NCBI RefSeq assembly: GCF_003001905.1
Contig: NZ_PVNE01000017.1
Span: 1 to 64,000, forward strand
Source of the DNA: Planifilum fimeticola
GTDB lineage: Bacteria > Bacillota > Bacilli > Thermoactinomycetales > DSM-44946
Direction of reading: 5' to 3'
Length of the DNA: 64,000 bases
Below the pieces are notes generated by a model. That model was given only the letters and a program-made list of their open reading frames with translations. It had not been told where the DNA came from and made no database searches. Made by a program: the position numbers and the translations under genes. Positions 42,044 to 52,025 of this stretch are shown here, piece after piece (position 1 is the first letter of the stretch; every line of letters begins with the position of its first letter).

Positions 42044-42072
42044 ATTATACAAAGGGTCCTACAGCATGTCAA
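42044..42072 (-). promoter_or_regulatory. Perfect consensus sigma-A promoter of the membrane protein/zeta-kinase unit
   Basis: TTGACA (42072-42067) and TATAAT (42049-42044) are exactly 17 nt apart on the minus strand. The expected start of transcription is near 42037, giving a leader of about 120 nt. This is the best promoter match I found in the window. Confidence 0.9.
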
Positions 42073-42137
42073 CAGGTAATTCTCAATTTTCAGATGGATT
42101 CCCTCTGCCTGTTTTCCTCGAATATTCCTTTATGTCT

Positions 42138-43418
42138 TCATTCCAATTCCTTGAGAATCTCGGCGAAATTGGGAAAGGAAACGGAAATGGCTTCCGCGCC
42201 CTTCACCCGCACTTCCCCTTCGGAAGCGAGGCCGGCGACCGCCATGGCCATTCCGATCCGGTGGTCTCCGTGGCTGTCCAGCAGAGCTCCCTGCAGGGAA
42301 GTGGGCCCTTCGATGATCAGCCCGTCCGACGTCTCGTCCACCTGCGCCCCCATCTTGCGGAGTTCCTCCGCCACCGTGGCGATCCGGTTGCTCTCCTTCA
42401 CCTTCAACTCGGCGGCATCCCGGATCACCGTCCTTCCCTCCGCCTGGGTGGCCACCACTGCCAATACCGGGATCTCGTCGATCAAGCGGGGAATCAAATC
42501 GCCGCCCACCTCGACTCCCCGAAGCGGCCCGCCGGCCACGGTGACATCCCCCACCGGTTCGCCGCACCACTGATCCGTGGGGGTCACGGTCACCTCCGCT
42601 CCCATCGATCGAAACACATCCAGAATGCCCGTTCGGGTGGGATTAATCCCCACGTCCCGGACCGTCACCCGGCTGCCGGGAACCAGCAGAGCGGCCGCGA
42701 AAAGAAAGGCGGCCGAGGAGATGTCTCCGGGCACTCGGACATGACAGCCGGCAAGGCTTTGTCCTCCCCTGACGGATACCGCCCCTTCTCCCAGAGAAAG
42801 CTCCGCGCCAAAGGCTTTCAGCATCCGTTCGGTGTGATCCCGGGAAGGGTGCGGTTCCTTCACCTTCGTCCATCCCTCCGCCCGAAGTCCCGCGAGCAAG
42901 AGGCAGGACTTCACCTGGGCGCTCGCTACGGGGCTGTGGTATTCAATTCCCTTCAGCTCTCCCCCGCGCACAGCAAGGGGGGCGAATCTCCCGCCAGCGC
43001 GGCCGTCGATCCGGGCCCCCATCCGGCGAAGGGGTTCCACCACTCGGGCCATCGGTCGGCGGGCAATCGATGCGTCCCCGTATACCGTGGAAAAAAAGGG
43101 GCTGCCGGCCAGAATGCCCAACAGCAGGCGGATCGTCGTTCCGGAATTGCCCACATCCAGGCATTGATCCGGCTCCCGGAGTCCCTTCCATCCCTTCCCG
43201 TGAACGGTCAGGGTGGTGGCCCCCTCTCGCTCGATCTTCACGCCCAAACGCTGAAAACACTCGATGGTATGGTGACAATCGTCACCGGGCAAAAAATTCT
43301 CAATCCTTGTCGTTCCGTCGGCGATGGCTCCGAGCATCACCGCCCGGTGGGAAATCGATTTGTCCCCCGGAACCCGGAGCACTTTGTTGAAGGCTTTTCC
43401 TCTTCCGACTCTCAGCAT
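42138..43418 (-). CDS. aroA: 3-phosphoshikimate 1-carboxyvinyltransferase (EPSP synthase)
   Basis: This 426-residue shikimate-pathway enzyme adds the enolpyruvyl group from PEP. It has [19 protein letters not shown], the [13 protein letters not shown] motif and RDHTERML. It is called aroE in B. subtilis. It is the last gene of the trpEDCFBA-hisC-tyrA-aroA supraoperon. The 179 nt between tyrA and aroA hold no gene or clear signal. Confidence 0.97.
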   Translation of the reverse strand: MLRVGRGKAFNKVLRVPGDKSISHRAVMLGAIADGTTRIENFLPGDDCHHTIECFQRLGVKIEREGATTLTVHGKGWKGLREPDQCLDVGNSGTTIRLLLGILAGSPFFSTVYGDASIARRPMARVVEPLRRMGARIDGRAGGRFAPLAVRGGELKGIEYHSPVASAQVKSCLLLAGLRAEGWTKVKEPHPSRDHTERMLKAFGAELSLGEGAVSVRGGQSLAGCHVRVPGDISSAAFLFAAALLVPGSRVTVRDVGINPTRTGILDVFRSMGAEVTVTPTDQWCGEPVGDVTVAGGPLRGVEVGGDLIPRLIDEIPVLAVVATQAEGRTVIRDAAELKVKESNRIATVAEELRKMGAQVDETSDGLIIEGPTSLQGALLDSHGDHRIGMAMAVAGLASEGEVRVKGAEAISVSFPNFAEILKELE

Positions 43419-43597
43419 CTACACTCTTTCCCTTCCTTATAGCTGTGAAATTAATGTGTTCTGGGCGTCCGGGTTCGTGCTTGGAGCCGCTTCCGCGCAA
43501 ACAGGAAACCGCCGGGCCCTGATGGGGCGAACCCGGCACCAAAATCGGGGAATGACCGCGGGGCGGCTTTATTTTGCAAACGGAAGCCGAACTTTCT

Positions 43598-44695
43598 TCA
43601 ATCGAAGGAAAAGACCCGATAGCCCGCTTCGTTCAGAAAACGGATGGCCCGCTTCAGATCCTCTTCCTTCTGGAACACGAGGCGAAGCACCCCGGCGGTG
43701 TCCTCCCGGTTTTCCATGATTCCGATGTTGCTCAGGTTGATCCCCTCTTCCCCGAGCAACATAGCCACCCGACCGATCATGCCGGGTTGGTCCGGCACGT
43801 CCACGTAGCACTCGAAGGAAGGAAGCAACATTCCCTTTCTTCGTTCGGGAAGCCGTTCCCTCAAAAATTTCGCCCGGCGGAAAAAGTCCTCGATCTTCTC
43901 CGCATCTCCCCGCTTGATCGCATCCCGGACCTTTTCCATCTCCGAAAGCCAATCGTCCATCAGCTTTAACAGTTCCCCGCGATTGCTCATCAGGATGTCC
44001 CGCCACATGACGGGATGGCTCGCCGCAATCCGGGTCAGATCCCGGAACCCTCCTGCGGCCAAACGGTGAAACCATTCGTTTTCCTCGTTGTAGCGCCCCA
44101 CCTGGTTGACCAGCCCGGAAGCGATGACGTGGGGCAAATGGCTGATCGCCCCCACCAACCGGTCGTGGTGAAAGGGATCCATGATCACCAGCTTGGCCCT
44201 CGTCGCTTCCTGCAGGAGGCCGCTCAACTTTTGCACTTCGGAAAGCGGCGTCTCCGGCGAAGGAGTCAGGATGTAATAAGCGTTCTCAAACAGCAGGGAA
44301 TGGGCCGCCTCCACACCGGAGCGGTGGGAACCGGCCATCGGATGTCCGCCGATGTATGTCACACCGCGCTTTCGGAACGGCTCGGACCAGCGAACCAGCT
44401 TTCCCTTGGTGCTGCCCACGTCCGAAATGATGCACCCGGGAGAAAGGGATTGCCGTTCCAGGCGGGACAGCAGCTCGGGAATCGTTCCCACGGGAACCGC
44501 CAAAAAGATGAAGTCCGCATCCTCCACCGCCTCTTCCAGATTGCGGCTCCCATCGTCGATGACACCGGCGGCGACGGCCCAGTCCAGGGTCTTCTGGGAG
44601 AGATCATAACCGGAGACGTGACAGGACGTCCGCTCCTTCAGGCAAAGGGCCAACGAGCCGCCGATCAGGCCGACTCCCAGTATCGCCGCCTTCAT
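43598..44695 (-). CDS. tyrA: Prephenate dehydrogenase
   Basis: This 365-residue NAD-dependent enzyme makes 4-hydroxyphenylpyruvate for tyrosine. It has a Rossmann GVGLIGGSLAL at the N-terminus and GGHPMAGSHRSG with the active-site His. A C-terminal ACT domain (about 295-365, FECYVDVPDQPGMIGRVAMLL) suggests feedback by tyrosine. Its start overlaps the hisC stop by 4 nt. Confidence 0.96.
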   Translation of the reverse strand: MKAAILGVGLIGGSLALCLKERTSCHVSGYDLSQKTLDWAVAAGVIDDGSRNLEEAVEDADFIFLAVPVGTIPELLSRLERQSLSPGCIISDVGSTKGKLVRWSEPFRKRGVTYIGGHPMAGSHRSGVEAAHSLLFENAYYILTPSPETPLSEVQKLSGLLQEATRAKLVIMDPFHHDRLVGAISHLPHVIASGLVNQVGRYNEENEWFHRLAAGGFRDLTRIAASHPVMWRDILMSNRGELLKLMDDWLSEMEKVRDAIKRGDAEKIEDFFRRAKFLRERLPERRKGMLLPSFECYVDVPDQPGMIGRVAMLLGEEGINLSNIGIMENREDTAGVLRLVFQKEEDLKRAIRFLNEAGYRVFSFD

Positions 44696-45795
44696 GGCTG
44701 ATCCGCTTCCCCTCTGGCCACAAACTCCCCGAGTGCATCCAAAAAGCGGCGGTTTTGTTCCGGCGTCCCCACCGTCACCCGAATGAAGGTGGGATAGCCC
44801 AGGGCCTTTCCGGACCGGACGATCACGCCCCGCCGAAGCAGAAATTGAAAGGCCTCATCCGAGGGACGTCCCGTGTCCAGCAAGATGAAATTGCCGTGGG
44901 CGGGATAATAAAACAGATTCCACTCCTCAAGCCGGCGGCAGATCTGCTCGATTCCCCGCCGGTTTTGTTCCCGGCATTCCCGGACGAAGGCTTCGTCCTC
45001 CAGAGCGGCAAGCGCCGCCCGCTGCGCCAGGCGGTTTACGTTGAAGGGCTCCCGCACCCGGTGCAGCTCTCGCACGATCTCGGGATGGGCCAAACCGTAA
45101 CCGACCCGGAGGGAGGCCAGCCCGTGGATTTTGGAAAAGGTCCTGAGGACGATGAGCCTGGGATATTTCTCAAGGAGGCGGGCCGAATCGGGATAAGCGG
45201 GATCCGTCACGTATTCGGCATAGGCTTCGTCGATCACCACCAACACGTGATCGGGCAATTCCTCCAGGAGCCCGGTGAGCGAAGCCTTGTCGACGATGGT
45301 CCCCGTCGGATTGTTCGGATTGCAAATCCACAGAATTTTGGTCCGGGGCGTCACCTCCCGCAGCATGCCCGAAAGGTCATGCACCCCGTCCCGCAGGGGA
45401 ACCTCCACCGGCCTGGCCCCTTCGATCAGGGCCTGGGTCTTGTACCGGGGAAACGTCTTGTCCGCCATCACCGCTTCATCGCCCGCTTCGAGATAAGCCC
45501 GGGATATCATCTGTATGATCTCATCCGAGCCGTTTCCGAGGATAATCCCCTCGGGATCCACCTTCAGCCGTTCCGACAACGCTCGGCGAAGCTCCGGAGC
45601 GGTTCCCTCGGGATACAGGGGAAGCGAGGAAAATTCGGTGGTCAGGCTCTCCATCACCCTTGGGGAACATCCAAAGGGATTCTCATTGGAAGCCAGCTTG
45701 ATCACTTCTTCGAGCCCCAGCTCCCTCTTCACTTCCTCCAAAGGCTTGCCCGGTTCATAGACCGGCAAGCCGCGAATGGCAGCCTTCGGTTTCAT
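44692..45795 (-). CDS. hisC: Histidinol-phosphate aminotransferase
   Basis: This 367-residue PLP enzyme has its lysine in LRTFSKIHGLASLRVGYG. LASNENPFG and CNPNNPTGT are present. In Bacillus, HisC also transaminates prephenate-derived keto acids, which explains its place between trpA and tyrA. The ATG has GGGGAGG upstream, 31 nt after trpA. Confidence 0.96.
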   Translation of the reverse strand: MKPKAAIRGLPVYEPGKPLEEVKRELGLEEVIKLASNENPFGCSPRVMESLTTEFSSLPLYPEGTAPELRRALSERLKVDPEGIILGNGSDEIIQMISRAYLEAGDEAVMADKTFPRYKTQALIEGARPVEVPLRDGVHDLSGMLREVTPRTKILWICNPNNPTGTIVDKASLTGLLEELPDHVLVVIDEAYAEYVTDPAYPDSARLLEKYPRLIVLRTFSKIHGLASLRVGYGLAHPEIVRELHRVREPFNVNRLAQRAALAALEDEAFVRECREQNRRGIEQICRRLEEWNLFYYPAHGNFILLDTGRPSDEAFQFLLRRGVIVRSGKALGYPTFIRVTVGTPEQNRRFLDALGEFVARGEADQP

Positions 45796-45826
45796 ATGGT
45801 TCCTCCCCGCCGTTTTTCTCTCTATC

Positions 45827-46627
45827 TTACTCCGTTTTTAGTTCCCTGACAAACCGTCGGATTTCGTCCAGGGCCTGCGGTCGCTCCTCTGCCCGCCGCA
45901 GCCGCTCCGAGACGGAAGCGATTCGCTCGACGAGGGCGCTTCCGACCACCACTCCGTCGGCGAACCGGGAAAAGTGACGGACATGCTCACCCCGGGAGAT
46001 CCCGAATCCCACCACGGTGGGAACCGGGGAACGGCTGCGAACCTCCTCCAGGAAGCTTTCCACCCCCCGGGAAAAGCGATCCCGCCTCCCCGTCGTCCCC
46101 AGCGACGAAACACAATAGACAAATCCCTTTGCCCGGGACACGATCCTACCGATCCGCTCCCGGGAAGTGGGTGCCACCAGCGGAATCAGGGCCAATCCCC
46201 GCTGATCGCAGAGTTCACGCAGCCCTTCGCTCTCTTCCACGGGCAAATCGGGAACGATGATTCCGTCGAATCCCGCCTGCTTGGCATCGGCTGTCAATTG
46301 GTGAAGTCCGTAGGAGAGCAGCGGATTGTAATAGGAAAACAGGATCAGCGGCACCCGGACCCCCCGCTCCCTGGCTGTGGAAATCATCTCCCACAAGCGG
46401 CGCAGCGTCATCCCCTGGCCCAAAGCCCTCGAAGCGGCCTGTTGGATCACCGGACCGTCGGCCAGCGGATCCGAAAAGGGAAAACCCACTTCCACCGCCG
46501 CCGCTCCCTCCTGATCCAACACCCGCAGCAAGGAAACCGTCGAATTCAAATCGGGGTCCCCCGCCATGATGAATGGAATCAACCGGGGAGCCTGCCCCCT
46601 TTGAAACGTTTCATGAATCCGTTCCAT
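45827..46627 (-). CDS. trpA: Tryptophan synthase alpha subunit
   Basis: This 266-residue TIM barrel cleaves indole-3-glycerol phosphate. The catalytic Glu lies in [18 protein letters not shown] and the Asp in [14 protein letters not shown] 46627 has GGAGGGG 9 nt upstream and overlaps the end of trpB by 17 nt. The in-frame start at 46654 is less likely. Confidence 0.96.
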   Translation of the reverse strand: MERIHETFQRGQAPRLIPFIMAGDPDLNSTVSLLRVLDQEGAAAVEVGFPFSDPLADGPVIQQAASRALGQGMTLRRLWEMISTARERGVRVPLILFSYYNPLLSYGLHQLTADAKQAGFDGIIVPDLPVEESEGLRELCDQRGLALIPLVAPTSRERIGRIVSRAKGFVYCVSSLGTTGRRDRFSRGVESFLEEVRSRSPVPTVVGFGISRGEHVRHFSRFADGVVVGSALVERIASVSERLRRAEERPQALDEIRRFVRELKTE

Positions 46628-47837
46628 CCGCCGACCCCTCCATATGTGCCGCAATCGTCTCTACGTCCTTGTCTCCCCGGCCGGACAAACAGATCAGCAC
46701 AATCCGGTCCCGTCCGGCTCCTTCCGCGATCCTCACCGCTTCTGCGACGGCGTGGGCCGACTCCAGCGCCGGCAGAATGCCTTCCGTCCGGCACAGGAGG
46801 CGAACCGCCTCCAGGGCCTCCCCATCCGTCACCGCCGTATACCGGACGCGTCCCGTGTCCTTGAGATGGGAGTGTTCCGGTCCCACCCCGGGATAATCCA
46901 ACCCCGCCGAAATCGAATGAGCCGGAAGCACCTGCCCGTGTTCATCCTGCAGGAGATAACTGTAGGAACCGTGCAAAACGCCGGGCCTTCCCTTGCACAG
47001 TGTCGCCGCGTGTTGCCCGGTGGAAAGCCCCCTGCCCGCCGCTTCCACGCCGTGCAGTTGAACTTCGAGGTCATCCAGAAAAGAGGCGAACATGCCGATC
47101 GCGTTGCTGCCTCCGCCGACACAGGCCACCACGTGATCAGGCAAACGCTCCTCCTTTTCGAGTATTTGTTGTCTCGCCTCGTCCCCGATCACCCGTTGAA
47201 AATACCGGACCATCTGCGGATAGGGATGGGGTCCCACCGCCGACCCGAGCATGTAAAAGGTGTCTTCCACGTGGGTGACCCAATACCGGATCGCCTCATT
47301 GGTGGCATCCTTGAGGGTTCGCGTCCCCGAACGGACGGGAACGACCTCCGCGCCCAACAGCTTCATCCGGAAGACGTTCAGCCGCTGCCTTTGAACATCC
47401 TCCTCCCCCATAAACACAAGACACTCCATTCCGAGCAGGGCCGCCACCGTTGCGGATGCCACCCCGTGCTGTCCCGCGCCGGTTTCGGCCACCAGCCGCT
47501 TCTTCCCCATCCTCTGGGCCAACAGCGCCTGTCCCAGGGTGTTGTTGATCTTGTGGGCGCCCGTGTGATTCAAATCCTCCCTCTTCAAATAGATTCGGGC
47601 GCCTCCGATCTCGCGAGTCAACCCCTCGGCAAAGGTAAGAGGTGTGGGGCGGCCGGAATATTCCTCCCTCAGCTCCTTGAGCCGCCTGAGAAATCGAGGA
47701 TCTTCCGCCGCCTGGCAAAAACCCTCTTCCAGATCGAACAGGGCGTTCATCAAGGTTTCCGGTACGTAGCGGCCCCCGTAGGGGCCGTAATGGGACGATG
47801 TGAATTTAGTTTGCTTTGCAAACTGGTTTTCGATCAT
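46611..47837 (-). CDS. trpB: Tryptophan synthase beta subunit
   Basis: This 408-residue PLP enzyme joins indole and serine. The PLP lysine lies in [14 protein letters not shown], with AETGAGQHG and [10 protein letters not shown]. It overlaps trpF by 32 nt. An inverted repeat AGTTTG-N5-CAAACT lies in the first codons (47808-47824). Confidence 0.97.
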   Translation of the reverse strand: MIENQFAKQTKFTSSHYGPYGGRYVPETLMNALFDLEEGFCQAAEDPRFLRRLKELREEYSGRPTPLTFAEGLTREIGGARIYLKREDLNHTGAHKINNTLGQALLAQRMGKKRLVAETGAGQHGVASATVAALLGMECLVFMGEEDVQRQRLNVFRMKLLGAEVVPVRSGTRTLKDATNEAIRYWVTHVEDTFYMLGSAVGPHPYPQMVRYFQRVIGDEARQQILEKEERLPDHVVACVGGGSNAIGMFASFLDDLEVQLHGVEAAGRGLSTGQHAATLCKGRPGVLHGSYSYLLQDEHGQVLPAHSISAGLDYPGVGPEHSHLKDTGRVRYTAVTDGEALEAVRLLCRTEGILPALESAHAVAEAVRIAEGAGRDRIVLICLSGRGDKDVETIAAHMEGSADGTDS

Positions 47838-48480
47838 ACATCCTCACCCTTTCCACAAAGGAACGGATCTTGCCTCGATCCTTTCTTCCCTCCGTTTCCA
47901 CTCCGCTGGAAACATCAACACCTTCCGGTGCGCACCGCATCAGGAGTTCCCCCACATTTTCCGGGCTGAGCCCCCCGGCCACCCAAACCGGCCGCCCCGC
48001 TCCGTTCCACTTTTCCCTGAGGTGGATGACCCGTTCCCAGGGAAAGCGAACGCCGGTTCCTCCCTTTTGCCCGCCGGCTGCGGAATCCAACAGCACACTG
48101 TCCACCCAGGGGGCGTAGGCTTCCACAGCTCCCCTTTCCGCCGCTTCATCCGGGGTAAAAGCCTTGATGACCCGAACCGAGAAAGTCTTTTTGATCCAAC
48201 GGCAAAAGTCGGGGGACTCTTCTCCGTGGAGCTGCACCGCGTCCAAGTCGGCCCGGAAGAACCAATCCATCACCTCATCCCGCGACGGATTCATCATCAC
48301 GCCGACAGCCATGGCGCCCGGAGGGAGCCTCCGGAGGAGACCCTTCAGCTGATCCGCCTGCACGGTCCGCCGTCGGCCGGGAACCAGTATAAACCCCACG
48401 GCATCCAGATCGAGGCCCTGGAGAGCCTCCATGTCCGCCTGCGTCCGCACCCCGCAGATCTTCACAAAGGTTCGCCTCAA
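47806..48480 (-). CDS. trpF: Phosphoribosylanthranilate isomerase
   Basis: This 224-residue TIM barrel has [13 protein letters not shown] at the N-terminus, with the catalytic Cys. The Asp lies near [18 protein letters not shown]. It shares 4 nt with trpC and overlaps trpB. Third step of tryptophan synthesis. Confidence 0.95.
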   Translation of the reverse strand: MRRTFVKICGVRTQADMEALQGLDLDAVGFILVPGRRRTVQADQLKGLLRRLPPGAMAVGVMMNPSRDEVMDWFFRADLDAVQLHGEESPDFCRWIKKTFSVRVIKAFTPDEAAERGAVEAYAPWVDSVLLDSAAGGQKGGTGVRFPWERVIHLREKWNGAGRPVWVAGGLSPENVGELLMRCAPEGVDVSSGVETEGRKDRGKIRSFVERVRMYDRKPVCKAN

Positions 48481-49253
48481 GGTGCCCCACCTCCGATCAG
48501 TGTGCGCACGGCCCGTTCCGGATCGGCCTGTCGCATGAGATACTCGCCGACCAACACGCCGTCCACTCCCGCCCGGGCCATCCGCCGCACATCTTCGGGG
48601 GAGGAAACCCCGCTTTCCCCGATCACCGGTATCGTGTCCGGAAGCAGCGGCCTAAGCCGCTCCGTCGTCCCGAGATCGGTGCGGAATGTGACCAGATCCC
48701 GGTTGTTGATCCCGATCACATCCGGTTCGCATGCCAAGGCCCGCTCGATCTCATCTTCCCGATGGATCTCCACCAGGACCTCCATGCCGTGGGAATGAGC
48801 GGCATCGCTCAATAGCAAAAGCCGCTCACGATCCAGCACGGCGGCGATCAACAAAATGGCGTCCGCTCCGAGCATCCGACTTTCCTTCACCTGGAGCGGA
48901 TCCAGGATGAAATCCTTCCGCAGGACGGGAAGGGACACCGCTTTTTTCACCTTTTGAAGGGAAGCCCCTTCCCCTCCGAAAAAGCGTCGGTCCGTCAAAA
49001 CGGAGACGGCGCTCGCTCCTCCCCGCTGATAGGCGGACGCCACCTGCCCGGGATCCACCTGTTTTCGAATGACCCCCTTGGACGGAGAAGCCGGTTTCAC
49101 CTCGGCGATCAAGGCCGGTCCGCCCCGATGATTTCGAATCGCCGCCGACAGGGAGACCGTCTTCATCCCGGGCTCCTCGCTCCCCTCGGAGAGGGTATTC
49201 TTCAGCTCTTCGATTTCCCTGCGCTTTTCCGCGACAATCCGCTCAAGAAACAT
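48477..49253 (-). CDS. trpC: Indole-3-glycerol-phosphate synthase
   Basis: This 258-residue TIM barrel has ALIAEVKPASPSKG, LRKDFILDP and the catalytic region EIHREDEIERALAC, then GINNRDL. It overlaps trpD by 11 nt, so translation is coupled along trpDCF. Confidence 0.96.
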   Translation of the reverse strand: MFLERIVAEKRREIEELKNTLSEGSEEPGMKTVSLSAAIRNHRGGPALIAEVKPASPSKGVIRKQVDPGQVASAYQRGGASAVSVLTDRRFFGGEGASLQKVKKAVSLPVLRKDFILDPLQVKESRMLGADAILLIAAVLDRERLLLLSDAAHSHGMEVLVEIHREDEIERALACEPDVIGINNRDLVTFRTDLGTTERLRPLLPDTIPVIGESGVSSPEDVRRMARAGVDGVLVGEYLMRQADPERAVRTLIGGGAP

Positions 49254-50268
49254 GGTTGACCTCCTGCGAATAACGGATCATTTCCTCCAATTTTTCGACC
49301 GCCTGTCCACTGTCCACCGCATCGGCGGCCGCTCGGACCCCCTCGGCAATGCTCTTCGCCCGGCCGGCCACATACAGGACGGCACCGGCGTTGACCAGAA
49401 CCACATCCCGGCAAGGCCCCTTTTCTCCCCGGAAAACCTCCCGCAGAATCCGCGCGTTGGTCCGGGCATCGCCGCCGGACACCGCCTCCGGCGCAACCCG
49501 TCGAACCCCGAGATCCTCCGGAGCCACCGTATAGGTTTTGACCTGTCCGTCCTTCACCTCGCTGATTTTCGTCGGAGCGCAGATGGAAATCTCATCGATT
49601 CCGTCCAGGCCGGCCACCACCAGAGCCCGTTCGGCACCCAGGGTCAGGAGAACGCGGGCTACCGTTTCCGTAAGGGACGGATCAAACACGCCCATCAGCT
49701 GCCTCTTGACGCCGGCGGGATTCACCAAGGGCCCCAGCAGGTTGAAACAGGTTCGGAATCCCAGCTCCTTGCGCGTCGGCATCACTCGCTTCATCGCGGG
49801 GTGAAACAGCGGGGCGAACATGAAGCAGATCCCCAGCCGCTCCAGCGTCGTCTCCGCTTCCTTCGACGACATCTGAATGCGGACACCGAGGGCCTCCAAC
49901 ACATCCGCGCTCCCGCTCCTGCCGGATACCGCCCGGTTGCCGTGTTTGGCGACGGGAATGCCCGCCGCTGCGGCCACAATCGCCGCTCCTGTGGAGATGT
50001 TGAAGGTTCGTCCTCCGTCACCGCCGGTGCCGCAGGTGTCCACCGCTCCGGGAACTCGCGGGAAAACGGAGGTCGCTTTGCTCCGCATCCCCTCCGCCAA
50101 TCCCGTCAACTCCTCCGCCGTTTCCCCCTTCATGCGCAGGGCCGTGAGCAATCCGGCCGTCTGCGAAGGGGAGAGATCCCCTTCCATCATCCGGATCATC
50201 AGCTGACGCGACTCTTCCCGCGTCAGGCTCTCCCCCTGAACCAACTTTGACAAACACTCCCGGATCAT
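49243..50268 (-). CDS. trpD: Anthranilate phosphoribosyltransferase
   Basis: This 341-residue enzyme attaches PRPP to anthranilate. The glycine-rich PRPP motif is CGTGGDGGRTFNIST, followed by KHGNRAVSGRSGSADVLEALG. ATG 50268 has GGGAGAG upstream, 16 nt after trpE. The frame to 50481 overlaps trpE and is not used. The glutamine amidotransferase partner of TrpE (trpG/pabA) is not in this window, as in Bacillus. Confidence 0.96.
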   Translation of the reverse strand: MIRECLSKLVQGESLTREESRQLMIRMMEGDLSPSQTAGLLTALRMKGETAEELTGLAEGMRSKATSVFPRVPGAVDTCGTGGDGGRTFNISTGAAIVAAAAGIPVAKHGNRAVSGRSGSADVLEALGVRIQMSSKEAETTLERLGICFMFAPLFHPAMKRVMPTRKELGFRTCFNLLGPLVNPAGVKRQLMGVFDPSLTETVARVLLTLGAERALVVAGLDGIDEISICAPTKISEVKDGQVKTYTVAPEDLGVRRVAPEAVSGGDARTNARILREVFRGEKGPCRDVVLVNAGAVLYVAGRAKSIAEGVRAAADAVDSGQAVEKLEEMIRYSQEVNHVS

Positions 50269-50284
50269 CCGCTCTCCCTCCCCG

Positions 50285-51808
50285 TCAGGATCGAATCGGT
50301 TTAAACAAGGTTTCCGCCAGCTCCAGCGCCCGAAACATCCCTTTGGCTTTGTTGAGGGATTCCACATATTCCCCCTCCGGGGTCGAATCGGCCACCACTC
50401 CCCCTCCTGCCTGGATATATGCGTTGCCGTCGCGGAAATGGAGGGTGCGGATGGCGATGCAGGTGTCGAGATTGCCCGCAAAGCTGAAGTAACCCACAGC
50501 CCCCGCGTACACCCCCCGCGGCTCCGGCTCCAGCTCCCCGATCAATTCCATCGCCCGGACCTTCGGGGCGCCGGAGACGGTCCCCGCCGGAAAGACGGCC
50601 CACAGAGCGTCGATGGGCGCGCGGCCCTGAGCCAGATCTCCCGTCACGTGGGAAACCATGTGCATCACGTGGGAATAGCGCTCGATCGCCATCTGCTGGG
50701 TCACGCGCACCGTTCCGTAACGGCAGACGCGTCCCAGGTCGTTTCTCCCCAGATCGATCAGCATCACGTGCTCGGCTCGCTCCTTTTCATCCCGCAGCAG
50801 CTCGGCCTCCAGTCTCTCGTCCTCCTCGGCCGTCCTTCCACGGGGACGGGTCCCCGCGATCGGCCGCGTTTCCACCTTTCTTCCGGTGACCCGGACCAGC
50901 AATTCCGGCGAGGCGCCGGTCACCACCTCGTCCCCCATCTTCAGGTAAAACATGTAGGGCGAAGGATTGAGGATCCGCAACACGCGATACACATCAAAGG
51001 GAGGAGGAGAAGGATGCCAGGTCCACCGCTGGGAAGGAACCAGCTGAAAAATATCTCCCGACCGGATGTGCTCCTGGGCCCTTCTCACCATCGCTTCATA
51101 ATGATGCCGGCTCATGTTGGAATCGGCCCGGGAAAGATCCGGCTCCCCCCTTGTCTCAAAGGGAGGATCGTGAAAGTAGGCCAGATTGGGACGACAGGTG
51201 CGTATCCTGCGCGCCCGCTCCTCCAGCTCCTCCACGGCCCGCCGATAATGCTCCAAAAGCGTCGCTTCCTCCGGCTTTTCGGGGACATGGAGATGGTGCA
51301 CCAGCGTCACCTGCTGTTTCAGATGATCAAAAATCAGCACCCGATCGCAAAACATCAGGTGGAGATCCCGGGCCCCGGTCCCCTTTCCGATGTGGGGAAA
51401 GGGAGGCAGGGATTCCATGTAACGGACCGCCTCATAGGCGATGTACCCCACCGCTCCGCCCAAAAAGGGAGGATGCCCGGAATAGCCGGGTGTCCGGTAC
51501 CGCAAGAGCAAATCCTGGACCACATTGAAGGGGTCAGCGGCAAAACGCTTTGTCCCTTCCTTTCCGGACAGGGTCACCTGACCATCCCGGCACGTAACAA
51601 TCAAGAATGGATCGGCTCCGATAAAGGAATACCGGGCCCACTTTTCGCCGCCTTCCACGCTCTCCAAGAGAAATGAATAGGGCCGGTCGCGCAAGCGGTC
51701 ATACAAGGAGACCGGCGTTTCCGTGTCCGCAAAAATCGTCTTGCACAGGGGAATGGATGAAAAGTTCTTCGCAAGCCGCTTCACTTCGGCATACGGGGGG
51801 TAAATCAC
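50285..51808 (-). CDS. trpE: Anthranilate synthase component I
   Basis: This 507-residue chorismate-utilising enzyme has an N-terminal regulatory segment with LLES (tryptophan feedback site). The catalytic core contains GDIFQLVPSQR, RPIAGTRPRG, DEKERAEHVMLIDLGRNDLGR and PAGTVSGAPKVRAMELI. The GTG start has AAGGAGGG upstream, but that site is inside a hairpin. It is the first gene of the operon, behind the TRAP-controlled leader. Confidence 0.97.
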   Translation of the reverse strand: MIYPPYAEVKRLAKNFSSIPLCKTIFADTETPVSLYDRLRDRPYSFLLESVEGGEKWARYSFIGADPFLIVTCRDGQVTLSGKEGTKRFAADPFNVVQDLLLRYRTPGYSGHPPFLGGAVGYIAYEAVRYMESLPPFPHIGKGTGARDLHLMFCDRVLIFDHLKQQVTLVHHLHVPEKPEEATLLEHYRRAVEELEERARRIRTCRPNLAYFHDPPFETRGEPDLSRADSNMSRHHYEAMVRRAQEHIRSGDIFQLVPSQRWTWHPSPPPFDVYRVLRILNPSPYMFYLKMGDEVVTGASPELLVRVTGRKVETRPIAGTRPRGRTAEEDERLEAELLRDEKERAEHVMLIDLGRNDLGRVCRYGTVRVTQQMAIERYSHVMHMVSHVTGDLAQGRAPIDALWAVFPAGTVSGAPKVRAMELIGELEPEPRGVYAGAVGYFSFAGNLDTCIAIRTLHFRDGNAYIQAGGGVVADSTPEGEYVESLNKAKGMFRALELAETLFKPIRS

Positions 51809-51813
51809 ATTCT

Positions 51814-51830
51814 CCCTCCTTCCGGGAGGG
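51814..51830 (-). promoter_or_regulatory. Hairpin sequestering the trpE ribosome site
   Basis: CCCTCC (51814-51819 on the plus strand) pairs with GGAGGG (51825-51830). The Shine-Dalgarno AAGGAGGG of trpE forms one arm, so translation initiation could be restricted, as TRAP does for trpE in B. subtilis. Confidence 0.6.
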
Positions 51831-51867
51831 CAGAACGGACAGAGGAAAAACCAAGAGGAAAAAAGAG

Positions 51868-51903
51868 GAAAAATAAAAGATCAAAGCATGGAAAGCTTTG
51901 ATC
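51868..51903 (-). terminator. trp leader terminator (attenuator)
   Basis: GATCAAAGC pairs with GCTTTGATC (51879-51887 and 51895-51903), 7-nt loop. TTTTATTTTT follows on the minus strand. CTTTGA at 51978-51973, which overlaps the first TRAP triplet, is complementary to TCAAAG of the terminator's first arm. It could form the antiterminator. Confidence 0.92.
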
Positions 51904-51922
51904 GGAGATTACTTCCCTTTGG

Positions 51923-51974
51923 CTCCGCTCCGCTCTGCTCTCCTCTGCTCTTCCTTCTCAGCTGGGCTCTGCTC
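51923..51974 (-). promoter_or_regulatory. TRAP-binding site of the trp leader
   Basis: On the RNA strand there are ten (G/C)AG triplets: four (GAG, GAG, CAG, GAG) at exact 5-nt spacing, a 9-nt step containing one AAG, then six GAG at 5-nt spacing. This is the pattern bound by the 11-subunit tryptophan-activated TRAP protein. Its gene, mtrB, lies at 60833-61060. Binding would block the antiterminator and favour the terminator. Confidence 0.93.
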
Positions 51975-51987
51975 AAAGATTCAATGG

Positions 51988-52025
51988 ATTATAATCACTT
52001 TAATCGAGTTCGCCGTTTCTGTCAA
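51988..52025 (-). promoter_or_regulatory. Promoter region of the trp operon
   Basis: TTGACA (52025-52020) overlaps the aroB stop. TAAAGT lies 17 nt on (52002-51997), and a better -10, TATAAT, is at 51993-51988, though 26 nt from that -35. Either gives a start just upstream of the TRAP triplets. Confidence 0.65.

Noticed and set aside
43419-43597. tRNA-like or terminator structure between tyrA and aroA
   Set aside because: The GCCGGG/CCCGGC pairing has a long loop, no T-tract and no cloverleaf.
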